Of a stretch of DNA of 64,000 nt, positions 56,581 through 64,000 are shown piece by piece. The position numbers and the translations under genes were made by a program. Each line of letters begins with the position of its first letter. The stretch's first letter is position 1. The stretch covers positions 1 through 64,000 of the forward strand of contig JAGCRH010000120.1 of assembly GCA_017964785.1 (NCBI GenBank). Direction: 5' to 3'. The DNA comes from Prevotella sp. GTDB lineage: Bacteria; Bacteroidota; Bacteroidia; Bacteroidales; Bacteroidaceae. The notes under the pieces were generated by a model. The model saw nothing but the letters and a program-made list of their open reading frames with translations, did no database searches and was not told the origin of the DNA.

Positions 56581-58845
56581 ATGGATGATGAGCAGAGCAG
56601 ACAAGACCTGGCGGATGAGCAAGTGATTAATGAGGCTTTCCAGAAACTGTTGGACAGTTATCTGGCATCCCGCCATCGTAAGAAGGTTGACTTGATTACC
56701 AAGGCCTTCAACTTTGCACGCCAGGCGCACAGAGGTGTCAGGCGATTGTCTGGCGAGCCCTATATCATGCATCCGATTGCTGTGGCCCAGATCGCCTGTG
56801 AGGAAGTCGGCCTGGGATCTACCAGCATCTGTTCTGCCCTGCTCCATGATGTCGTTGAGGATACAGACTATACCGTTGAGGACATCGAAAACATCTTCGG
56901 TTCGAAGATTGCACAGATTGTCGACGGACTGACTAAAATCAGTGGTGGTATTTTCGGTGAACAAGCCTCTGCCCAGGCGGAGAACTTCAAGAAACTGCTG
57001 CTGACGATGAGTGATGACATCCGCGTCATCCTCATCAAGATCTGTGACCGTCTGCACAATATGCGCACCTTAGAATCGCAGCCCGCCAACAAACAATACA
57101 AGATTGCCGGTGAGACCCTCTATATCTATGCACCCCTTGCCAACCGCTTCGGTCTCTACAAGATCAAGTCGGAACTGGAGAACCTCAGTTTCCGCTTTGA
57201 ACACCCCGATGAATACGCTTCCATCTCCAAGAAACTCGAATCGACCCAGCAACAGCGTGAATTGTTGTTCGAACAGTTCAAAGCACCTATCAAGGATGCC
57301 CTCGACCAGATGGGTATTGACTATGAGATCAAACAGCGTGTGAAGACACCTTATTCTATATGGAGTAAGATGCAGAACAAGCATGTGACCTTCGAGGAGA
57401 TCTATGACATTCTTGCCGTCCGTATTATCTTCACGCCGAAAGTCAGGGAAGAGGAAATTAATGAGTGTTTTAGTATCTATGTGGCCATCTCGAAAATCTA
57501 CAAGTCACACCCGGACCGTCTGCGCGACTGGCTCAGTCATCCGAAGGCCAACGGTTACCAGGCGCTACATGTGACACTGATGTCGAAGACGGGCCAGTGG
57601 ATAGAGGTGCAGATTCGCTCCGACCGCATGAACGAGGTGGCAGAACAGGGATTTGCTGCCCACTGGAAATACAAGGACGGTTTGGAGGACGAGGAATACA
57701 CCGAGGACGAGGCCGAACTAAACGACTGGCTCCGTACCATCAAGGAAATCCTTGACGACCCGCAGCCCGACGCTATGGACTTCCTCGACACCATCAAACT
57801 CAACCTCTTTGCCAGTGAGATTTTTGTCTTTACCCCCAAGGGTGAGATCAAGACGATGCCTGCCGGTTGCACAGCCCTCGACTTCGCCTTCTCCATCCAC
57901 ACCTTCCTTGGTAGCCACTGTATCGGTGCCAAGGTGAACCACAAACTGGTGCCCCTGAGCCACAAACTGAATAGTGGTGATCAGGTGGAGATCCTGACCT
58001 CCAAGTCACAGCATGTCAGTCCGTCATGGATTAATTTCGTATCCACCGCCAAAGCCAAGGCGAAAATTCAGGCCATCCTGCGTCGTGACAGTAGGGAGAC
58101 GCTGAAAGCCGGAGAGGAAATCCTACAGGAGTTCCTCAAAAAGAACGACATGGATCTGACACCAGCCATCATCGACCAACTGGCAGAGTTCCATGAGATT
58201 GCCAAACGGAACGACTTCCTGATTGCCCTTGGTGAGAAGACGGTGTTACTGGGTGAGAAAGACCTTGACGAACTACATGGCAACAACAAAAAACAGGACG
58301 GCAAGTCAGGCTGGCGCAAGTACATCCCGTTCATCGGCAACAAGAAAGAAGATCTGCCCAAGCAGGAACTCTTCATCGTGCCGGAGAAGTTCAACCGGAA
58401 GAAGCCCATCTACATCTCTGAAGAGAACATCAACCAATATAAGTTCGTGGGCTGCTGCCATCCCATCCCAGGCGATGATGCCCTTGGCTACATCAACAAC
58501 AAGAACCAGATAGAGATTCACAAACGGGCCTGTCCTGTGGCTGCCAAACTGAAGACCAGTTACGGCAACCGCATCTTAGATATCAAGTGGGACATGCACA
58601 AGAAACTTTTCTTCGATGCCACTATCCGACTGGGGGGCATCGACCGTGTAGGACTGCTCAACGAGGTAACACAGATTATCTCTGCACAGATGAATGTGAA
58701 CATCCATACGGTGAGCATCACTTGCGAGGGGGGTATCTTCGACGGCTCCATCGAACTGCGTGTCCACGACCGCGAAGATGTCAAAACCATCATCAACAAC
58801 CTCAAGTCGGTGGCCGACCTGAAGGAAATCTCACAAATTATTTAA
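56581..58845 (+). CDS. Bifunctional (p)ppGpp synthetase/hydrolase, RelA/SpoT family
   Basis: 754 residues. Domains in order: HD hydrolase (HPIAVAQIACEE, ALLHDVVEDTDYT) at about 60-200, synthetase (GYQALHVTLMSKTGQW, QGFAAHWKYKDG) at about 250-380, TGS at about 405-465 (VFTPKGEIKTMPAGCTALDFAF), and a C-terminal ACT domain at about 680-754. The HD residues appear intact, so it can probably both make and degrade the alarmone. It starts 5 bases after the transglycosylase gene, and is often the only long RelA/SpoT enzyme in Bacteroidetes or one of two. Confidence 0.96.
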   Translation: MDDEQSRQDLADEQVINEAFQKLLDSYLASRHRKKVDLITKAFNFARQAHRGVRRLSGEPYIMHPIAVAQIACEEVGLGSTSICSALLHDVVEDTDYTVEDIENIFGSKIAQIVDGLTKISGGIFGEQASAQAENFKKLLLTMSDDIRVILIKICDRLHNMRTLESQPANKQYKIAGETLYIYAPLANRFGLYKIKSELENLSFRFEHPDEYASISKKLESTQQQRELLFEQFKAPIKDALDQMGIDYEIKQRVKTPYSIWSKMQNKHVTFEEIYDILAVRIIFTPKVREEEINECFSIYVAISKIYKSHPDRLRDWLSHPKANGYQALHVTLMSKTGQWIEVQIRSDRMNEVAEQGFAAHWKYKDGLEDEEYTEDEAELNDWLRTIKEILDDPQPDAMDFLDTIKLNLFASEIFVFTPKGEIKTMPAGCTALDFAFSIHTFLGSHCIGAKVNHKLVPLSHKLNSGDQVEILTSKSQHVSPSWINFVSTAKAKAKIQAILRRDSRETLKAGEEILQEFLKKNDMDLTPAIIDQLAEFHEIAKRNDFLIALGEKTVLLGEKDLDELHGNNKKQDGKSGWRKYIPFIGNKKEDLPKQELFIVPEKFNRKKPIYISEENINQYKFVGCCHPIPGDDALGYINNKNQIEIHKRACPVAAKLKTSYGNRILDIKWDMHKKLFFDATIRLGGIDRVGLLNEVTQIISAQMNVNIHTVSITCEGGIFDGSIELRVHDREDVKTIINNLKSVADLKEISQII

Positions 58846-58848
58846 TCA

Positions 58849-59199
58849 TTACTGCAAATAATCAAGTTGCTTTTTTAAGGCCTGCAATTCAGTACGCACG
58901 CCGATAAGAGTATCAAGCACATTAGTCTTCTTGTCGGCACCCTTACGGTTCTGACTCAGGATCTTTTTGGCAGCGGCAAGTTTGAAGCCACGCACCTTGA
59001 CAAGATTATGAATCACACGAATCTGCTCAATATCCTTTTCCTGATACTGACGGATCTTAGCAGGACCACTCGTCTTCGGTTTCAGGTAGGGAAATTCCTG
59101 CTCCCAGTAACGAAGCGTACTCTCATTCAACCCAAACATCTTAGCGACTTCGCTGATGTTGTAATACAACTTGAGGTTTTTGTTCAGATTCAGTGCCAT
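58849..59199 (-). CDS. MerR family transcriptional regulator
   Basis: 116 residues from ATG 59199; a frame open to 59232 runs into alaS and a short repeat and is rejected. The DNA-binding domain is YYNISEVAKMFGLNESTLRYWEQEF, a standard MerR winged helix, and the C-terminal helix IGVRTELQALKKQLDYL is the dimerisation coil. No metal or drug binding Cys are seen, so the effector is unknown. It ends 3 bases before the convergent relA stop, with no room for a terminator between, and follows alaS closely. Confidence 0.88.
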   Translation of the reverse strand: MALNLNKNLKLYYNISEVAKMFGLNESTLRYWEQEFPYLKPKTSGPAKIRQYQEKDIEQIRVIHNLVKVRGFKLAAAKKILSQNRKGADKKTNVLDTLIGVRTELQALKKQLDYLQ

Positions 59200-59204
59200 A
59201 TTAT

Positions 59205-59230
59205 TTACAATTTGACGATTTACAATTTGC
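59205..59230. repeat. Simple repeat TTTACAATTTG at the alaS end
   Basis: TTTACAATTTG occurs twice 15 bases apart. On the minus strand it includes the alaS stop codon and the last residues and runs up to the MerR start. Confidence 0.55.
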
Positions 59231-61880
59231 AAAGTTCGATGACCTTGTCAACGGCTGCTGAAAGACCATCAACACTCTTACCGCCAGCCTGGGCGAAATG
59301 AGGCTGTCCGCCACCACCACCCTGGATGAGTTTAGCAGCCTCGCGCACCATCTGACCAGCATTCAGGCCATGATCGCTGACCAGATCATCACTCAGCATG
59401 ATAGAGAGTTGAGGCTTATTATTGTCGTGAGAGCCAATGACACAAAGCAGGGAGCCATCAACAGCAGCACGCACCTTGAAGGCCAGGTCCTTGGCAGCAG
59501 CAGGAGCCATAGGCAGCACTGTGGCGACGACCTTGACACCATTCACGTCGCGAGCCTTCTCAACCAAACGCTGGGCAGCACGCTCTACGGCCTGAGCCTG
59601 GAAACCTTCAATCTCCTTCTTCATCGAGTCGTGTTCCTCGATATATTTCCTTATCACACCCTGCAAATCCTTGGCGTTATTAAAGAACGACTTGATGTTC
59701 TTCAATATATCCTCCATCTGATAGAGGCGTTCCTCGCAGTCGCGACCTGTGGTGGCCTCGATACGACGGATACCAGCAGCCACACTGCTCTCGGCAAGGA
59801 TCTTGAAGAAGCCGATGCGACCTGTTGAGGAAGCATGAATACCACCACAGAATTCGCATGAAGGACCGAAACGCACCACGCGTACCTTATCACCGTACTT
59901 CTCACCAAAGAGAGCAATGGCGCCAAGTTTCTTGGCCTCTTCGAAGGGCACATCACGATGCTCATCGAGAGGAATATCCTGACGGATCATATCATTCACC
60001 ATACGCTCCACCTCACGAATCTGCTCATCGCTCACCTTTTCGAAGTGGGAGAAGTCGAAGCGCAGGGTATCAGGTGAGACAAACGAGCCCTTCTGCTCCA
60101 CATGATCGCCAAGCACCTGCTTCAAGGCATAGTCGAGCAAGTGGGTAGCGGTATGGTTGGCAGCAGAGGCATCACGCTTATCGGTATCCACACAGGCCAT
60201 AAACTGGGCCGTCGGATCCTTCGGCAACTGTTTCACGATGTGTACCGTCTGGTTGTTCTCACGCTTGGAGTCAATGATCTCAATGGTCTCAGCCTCGTTG
60301 ACGAGCACGCCACAATCACCGACCTGTCCACCCATCTCGCCATAGAACGGGGTATAATCAAGCACCACCTCATAGAACTCGTTCTTCTTCTGCGTCACCT
60401 TGCGGTAGCGGAGGATATGACACTCATATTCGGTATAGTCATAGCCCACGAACTGCTGTTCGCCCTGAGCAAGTTCCGTCCAGTCCGAGTTCTCAACGGC
60501 AGCCGCATTGCGGGCACGCTCCTTCTGCTTCTGCATCTCCACATCGAACTGCTCCTCATTGACGGTAAAGCCGTTCTCGCGACAGATCAACTCAGTCAAA
60601 TCAAGGGGGAAGCCATAGGTATCGAAGAGGCGGAAAGCCTGCACACCATCGAGTTCCGTCTTGCCTTCAGCCTTCAACAGATCCATTGCATCACTGAGCA
60701 TTCCGATACCCTTATCAAGCGTACGCAGGAACGACTCTTCCTCTTCCTTGATCACCTTGGTGATCAGTTGCTGCTGGGCCTTCAATTCTGGGAAGGCATC
60801 ACCCATCTCTGCCACCAATGTCGGCACGAGTTTATGCAGGAAACCATCCTTCTGTCCGAGGAAGGTATAGGCATAACGTACAGCACGACGCAAGATACGA
60901 CGGATGACATAGCCAGCCTTCGCATTCGAGGGGAGTTGCCCGTCAGCAATCGAGAAACTAACGGCTCTCAGATGGTCAGCGCAGACACGCATGGCGACAT
61001 TGATATCATCCTGTTCCTTGCTGATAGGATTAACACTTTCCTCCTCGAAAGTAAAATATTTCAGTCCCGTTATCTGCTGTTCGGCCTTGATAATCGGCTG
61101 GAAGATATCAGTATCATAGTTCGAGTGCTTGCCCTGCAACATACGGACGAGGCGCTCGAAACCCATACCCGTATCAATCACATTCATCGACAGTTTTTCA
61201 AGAGAACCGTCTGCCTTGCGATTGAACTGCATAAACACGAGGTTCCAGATCTCAATCACCTGCGGATCGTCCTGGTTCACCAGTTCACGACCACTCTTCC
61301 CGCTGGCAGCACGCTGCTCTGGCGTACGAGAGTCCACATGGATCTCAGAGCAAGGGCCACAGGGACCCGTATCGCCCATCTCCCAGAAATTGTCGTGCTT
61401 GTTGCCGTTGATGATATGATCCTCAGGCACGTGCTTGGCCCAGTACTTGGCAGCCTCATCGTCGCGAGGGATGTTTTCCTCGGGAGATCCCTCAAAGACA
61501 GTCACATAAAGATTCTCCGGATCCAGTTTCAGCACATCCACCAGATACTCCCACGCCATATCGATGGCACCCTCTTTGAAATAGTCTCCAAACGACCAGT
61601 TGCCGAGCATCTCGAACATCGTGTGGTGATAGGTATCATGACCCACCTCTTCCAGGTCGTTGTGCTTACCGCTGACGCGGAGGCACTTCTGGGTATCGGC
61701 ACGACGACGCGGCTCTGGGTCGCGTGTACCTAATATAATATCCTTCCACTGGTTCATACCAGCGTTGGTAAACATCAGTGTAGGGTCATCCTTGATGACC
61801 ATCGGGGCTGAGGGCACGATAGCGTGCTGTTTCGACTCAAAGAACTTCTTGAATGAGTCGCGAATCTCATTTGCTGTCAT
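59220..61880 (-). CDS. alaS: Alanyl-tRNA synthetase
   Basis: 886 residues, standard length. Class II core at the N-terminus ([36 protein letters not shown]), the editing domain with [16 protein letters not shown] and the [13 protein letters not shown] zinc-binding motif, and a C-terminal oligomerisation domain ending [15 protein letters not shown]. It charges tRNA-Ala and clears mischarged Ser and Gly. Promoter at 61929-61960. Its stop lies in a short repeat 20 bases before the MerR gene. Confidence 0.98.
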   Translation of the reverse strand: MTANEIRDSFKKFFESKQHAIVPSAPMVIKDDPTLMFTNAGMNQWKDIILGTRDPEPRRRADTQKCLRVSGKHNDLEEVGHDTYHHTMFEMLGNWSFGDYFKEGAIDMAWEYLVDVLKLDPENLYVTVFEGSPEENIPRDDEAAKYWAKHVPEDHIINGNKHDNFWEMGDTGPCGPCSEIHVDSRTPEQRAASGKSGRELVNQDDPQVIEIWNLVFMQFNRKADGSLEKLSMNVIDTGMGFERLVRMLQGKHSNYDTDIFQPIIKAEQQITGLKYFTFEEESVNPISKEQDDINVAMRVCADHLRAVSFSIADGQLPSNAKAGYVIRRILRRAVRYAYTFLGQKDGFLHKLVPTLVAEMGDAFPELKAQQQLITKVIKEEEESFLRTLDKGIGMLSDAMDLLKAEGKTELDGVQAFRLFDTYGFPLDLTELICRENGFTVNEEQFDVEMQKQKERARNAAAVENSDWTELAQGEQQFVGYDYTEYECHILRYRKVTQKKNEFYEVVLDYTPFYGEMGGQVGDCGVLVNEAETIEIIDSKRENNQTVHIVKQLPKDPTAQFMACVDTDKRDASAANHTATHLLDYALKQVLGDHVEQKGSFVSPDTLRFDFSHFEKVSDEQIREVERMVNDMIRQDIPLDEHRDVPFEEAKKLGAIALFGEKYGDKVRVVRFGPSCEFCGGIHASSTGRIGFFKILAESSVAAGIRRIEATTGRDCEERLYQMEDILKNIKSFFNNAKDLQGVIRKYIEEHDSMKKEIEGFQAQAVERAAQRLVEKARDVNGVKVVATVLPMAPAAAKDLAFKVRAAVDGSLLCVIGSHDNNKPQLSIMLSDDLVSDHGLNAGQMVREAAKLIQGGGGGQPHFAQAGGKSVDGLSAAVDKVIELCKL

Positions 61881-61928
61881 TATTGTCTATGCTATTTGTT
61901 ATTCTTGTTATCTGTCTGAATTCGAATG

Positions 61929-61960
61929 CAAAGGTAATCATTTTCCACGATACAGCCAAA
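61929..61960 (-). promoter_or_regulatory. alaS promoter
   Basis: On the minus strand TTTG (61960-61957), a 20-base spacer and TACCTTTG (61936-61929), then CATTC. It lies about 50 bases before the ATG at 61880. Confidence 0.75.
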
Positions 61961-62055
61961 AGTTCAACCTCTTTTTTATTATTTTTCATCTTTGCTTCTT
62001 GACAAAGGTTTTCTACTTAGAAACAGTTATTCTTCGGTCATTCATTAGATTTTAT

Positions 62056-62134
62056 GTTTCAGAGCCTGAAATATATGTTTCAAGCCCTGAAATACATGTT
62101 TCAAAGCCTGAGATATAAGTTTCACGTCTGTAAA
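62056..62134. repeat. Four GTTTCA...TGAAAT units at 21-base spacing
   Basis: GTTTCA begins at 62056, 62077, 62098 and 62119, exactly 21 apart. The first three are followed after 5 bases by TGAAAT, TGAAAT and TGAGAT, making each a short inverted repeat (TTTCA/TGAAA); the fourth is degenerate. It lies in the 361-base space between divergent alaS and the topoisomerase gene, which otherwise holds only their two promoters. Same geometry as the arrays at 8477 and 38834 but no shared sequence. Confidence 0.85.
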
Positions 62135-62203
62135 CATAAAAATTATCCTATGGCCGAATAAAAAATAAATGTTTATTTTCTCTTTTTTCTCGCTATTTTT
62201 GTG

Positions 62204-62211
62204 TAACTTTG
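62204..62211 (+). promoter_or_regulatory. -7 element of the topoisomerase promoter
   Basis: TAACTTTG then CACCC, 30 bases before the ATG at 62242. No consensus -33 is seen. Confidence 0.6.
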
Positions 62212-62241
62212 CACCCTAGAAAACTAAAGACCATAGTAAGA

Positions 62242-64000
62242 ATGGACGACGAAACAAGAGACGACGAAATTCTCGAAGAGCAGGAACAGGAAGGTACTGC
62301 AGGAGACGATAATGGCGGAGAGGCAGAAGGTCACTCCGACTATAAGCCCGTAAACCGCTTCGACGCTGCAGCCGTGCATCACCTCTCCGGGATGTATCAG
62401 AACTGGTTTCTGGATTATGCCTCGTACGTAATCCTGGAACGTGCCGTACCGAATATCGAGGACGGGTTCAAACCCGTACAACGACGTATCATGCACTCCA
62501 TGAAGCGTATGGACGATGGCAGATATAACAAGGTGGCGAACATCGTGGGTCACACCATGCAGTTCCACCCTCATGGCGATGCGTCTATCGGTGATGCGCT
62601 CGTCCAACTCGGACAGAAGGACTTACTCGTCGACACACAAGGCAACTGGGGAAATATCCTCACGGGTGACAAAGCCGCTGCGCCCCGATATATCGAAGCC
62701 AGACTCTCAAAGTTTGCCCTCGACACGGTGTTCAACCCCAAGACCACTGAGTGGCAACTCTCCTACGACGGACGAAACAAGGAGCCCATCACGCTGCCAG
62801 TAAAGTATCCTCTGCTGTTGGCACAAGGTGCCGAAGGTATTGCCGTAGGACTGAGTTCAAAGATCCTGCCCCATAATTTCTGTGAGATCTGCGAGGCAGC
62901 CATCAGTTACCTGCACGGGCAGGAATTCCACCTCTATCCGGATTTCCAGACAGGCGGTAGCATCGATGTGTCGAAATACAATGACGGACAGCGTGGCGGT
63001 GTGCTGAAAGTGCGTGCGAAGATTGAAAAACTCGACCAGAAGACACTCGTCATCCGTGAACTGCCCTATTCCAAGACCGTCGGTACCCTCATCGAGAGTA
63101 TCACAAAAGCCATCGAGAAGGGTAAGATCAAGGCCAAGCGTGTGGACGACCTGACCTCTGCACAGGTAGAGATCCAGATCCATCTGATGCCTGGCGTGTC
63201 GAGCGACAAAACCCTTGATGCCCTTTATGCCTTTACCGACTGTGAGATCAACATCTCGCCCAACTGCTGTGTGATCAAGGAGGACAAGCCGCAGTTCCTG
63301 ACCATCAGCGACGTGCTCATCCATAATGTGGAGCGCACCAAGGACCTAATCCGTCAGGAATTGGAGATCCGCAAAAACGAACTGTTGGAGCAACTCCACT
63401 TCCAGTCGTTGGAAAAAATCTTCATCGAAGAGCGTATCTATAAGGACCGTCAGTTTGAGCAGGCACCCAATATCGACAAGGTCTGCGAGCATATCGACGA
63501 CCGTCTGACACCCTACTACCCCACTCTCATCCGCGAGGTGACGAAGGACGACATCCTGAAACTGTTGGAGATCAAGATGCAGCGCATCCTGAAATTCAAT
63601 AAGGAGAAGGCCGACGAACTGATGGCCCGCATCAAGGCAGAGATCGAGGAGATCGACCGTGATCTGGCCAACCTGGTGGAAGTGACAGCCAGTTGGTTCC
63701 AGTTCCTCAAGGACAAGTATGGCAAGGAGCATCCGCGCCTGACGGAAATCCGTAATTTCGACACCATCGAGGCTACGAAGGTGGCAGAAGCCAATCAGAA
63801 ACTCTACATCAACCGCACGGATGGCTTCATCGGCACGGGTCTGAAAAAGGACGAATTCGTCTGCAACTGTTCTGACATCGACGATATCATCATCTTCTAC
63901 AAGGACGGTAAATACAAGGTGATCCGTGTGGCTGAAAAAGTGTTTGTGGGCAAGAACGTGCTCCATCTGCAAGTGTTCAAGAAGAACGACTCGCGCACCA
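62242..64000 (+). CDS. parC: DNA topoisomerase IV/gyrase subunit A (3' end outside window)
   Basis: 586 residues from ATG 62242 to the window edge, with the C-terminus missing. An acidic N-terminal extension of about 32 residues (rich in Asp and Glu) precedes the breakage-reunion core: YVILERAVPNIEDGFKPVQRR, the FHPHGDASIGDALVQ loop and the catalytic Tyr150 in AAAPRYIEARLS. It cuts and passes DNA with the ATPase subunit. The divergent core (PRYIEARL rather than MRYTE) fits the topoisomerase IV-like A subunit of Bacteroidetes better than classical GyrA; hence parC, with some doubt. At the serine of the quinolone-resistance region the residue is Ala114. Confidence 0.88.
   Translation, partial: MDDETRDDEILEEQEQEGTAGDDNGGEAEGHSDYKPVNRFDAAAVHHLSGMYQNWFLDYASYVILERAVPNIEDGFKPVQRRIMHSMKRMDDGRYNKVANIVGHTMQFHPHGDASIGDALVQLGQKDLLVDTQGNWGNILTGDKAAAPRYIEARLSKFALDTVFNPKTTEWQLSYDGRNKEPITLPVKYPLLLAQGAEGIAVGLSSKILPHNFCEICEAAISYLHGQEFHLYPDFQTGGSIDVSKYNDGQRGGVLKVRAKIEKLDQKTLVIRELPYSKTVGTLIESITKAIEKGKIKAKRVDDLTSAQVEIQIHLMPGVSSDKTLDALYAFTDCEINISPNCCVIKEDKPQFLTISDVLIHNVERTKDLIRQELEIRKNELLEQLHFQSLEKIFIEERIYKDRQFEQAPNIDKVCEHIDDRLTPYYPTLIREVTKDDILKLLEIKMQRILKFNKEKADELMARIKAEIEEIDRDLANLVEVTASWFQFLKDKYGKEHPRLTEIRNFDTIEATKVAEANQKLYINRTDGFIGTGLKKDEFVCNCSDIDDIIIFYKDGKYKVIRVAEKVFVGKNVLHLQVFKKNDSRT

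Noticed and set aside
60102..61733. 543-codon open frame on the plus strand
   Set aside because: It is exactly antisense to alaS, which has full catalytic motifs, and has no promoter, no start context and no recognisable domain.
62056..62134. CRISPR array
   Set aside because: The 21-base period is too short for repeat plus spacer, the units are palindromic throughout, and no cas genes are present.
62119..62136. parS site for the ParB encoded at 53526
   Set aside because: The half-site GTTTCACGT is present but the second half is displaced and altered; it looks like the last degenerate unit of the 21-base array.

Overview
The window looks like a piece of chromosome from a Prevotella-type member of the Bacteroidetes (Bacteroidales). 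The evidence is the Bacteroidetes -33/-7 promoter grammar (TTTG, 19-20 bases, TAnnTTTG) in front of many genes, a TonB-dependent receptor paired with a DUF4249 lipoprotein, DUF5020, DUF5683 and OstA-like proteins, a C10 (interpain/streptopain-like) protease with a dockerin-type tail, and large secreted proteins ending in the WY(D/N)L-G-Q-PTK-GLYI tail common in Prevotella. No genome comparison was possible, so the genus is an inference. There is no insertion sequence, prophage, CRISPR array or rRNA. One tRNA gene (Val, anticodon TAC) is present.

Layout. 1-1.9 kb: end of a TonB-dependent receptor and its DUF4249 partner. 2.0-6.3 kb: a lipocalin-like lipoprotein and asd on the minus strand, divergent from a cation/proton antiporter and a LolD-like ATPase; the two promoters form one long inverted repeat. 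6.4-12.2 kb: C10 protease, a small lipoprotein and a 1059-residue collagen-repeat surface lipoprotein. 12.2-12.6 kb: a gene-free stretch with a candidate small RNA. 12.6-18.7 kb, minus: asnS, rluB, purB, an ACT-domain protein and a phenylacetate-CoA ligase. 18.8 kb: tRNA-Val. 19-32.4 kb, minus: tig, clpP, clpX, recQ, guaB, two parvulin foldases, an OstA-like protein and mutL, mostly overlapping or closely spaced. 32.5-34.9 kb: lptB divergent from mlaE-mlaF. 35-38.8 kb: a partner-switching regulatory operon (TPR/PP2C phosphatase, RsbW-like kinase, STAS protein, histidine-kinase-like ATPase). 39.2-47.2 kb: two large secreted multidomain proteins. 47.3-52.6 kb, minus: surE, lpxB, a purine permease, a DUF5020 outer-membrane protein and a TMEM43 homologue. 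52.8-58.8 kb: parA, parB, DUF5683, a lytic transglycosylase and relA/spoT. 58.8-61.9 kb, minus: a MerR regulator and alaS. 62.2 kb to the end: the start of a topoisomerase IV/gyrase A subunit.

The genes are mainly core housekeeping (translation, proteostasis, purine synthesis, DNA repair and segregation) mixed with envelope biogenesis (OstA/LptA-like, LptB, MlaEF, LolD-like, LpxB, SurA-like foldases, MltD-like). The accessory parts are the secreted proteins and lipoproteins at 6-12 and 39-47 kb.

The most unusual signals are non-coding. Arrays of short palindromic units recur with a 21-22 base period at 8.48, 38.83-38.98 and 62.06 kb, each with a different sequence but the same geometry. A 22-bp perfect inverted repeat holds two overlapping divergent promoters. 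A candidate small RNA begins with three 13-base repeats. Families of short simple repeats sit at gene edges and in three places have been turned into protein, two of them signal peptides. Among proteins, the partner-switching operon ends in a kinase-like protein without a visible phospho-acceptor histidine, MutL has lost its endonuclease motifs, and a periplasmic transglycosylase carries a histone-like basic tail.
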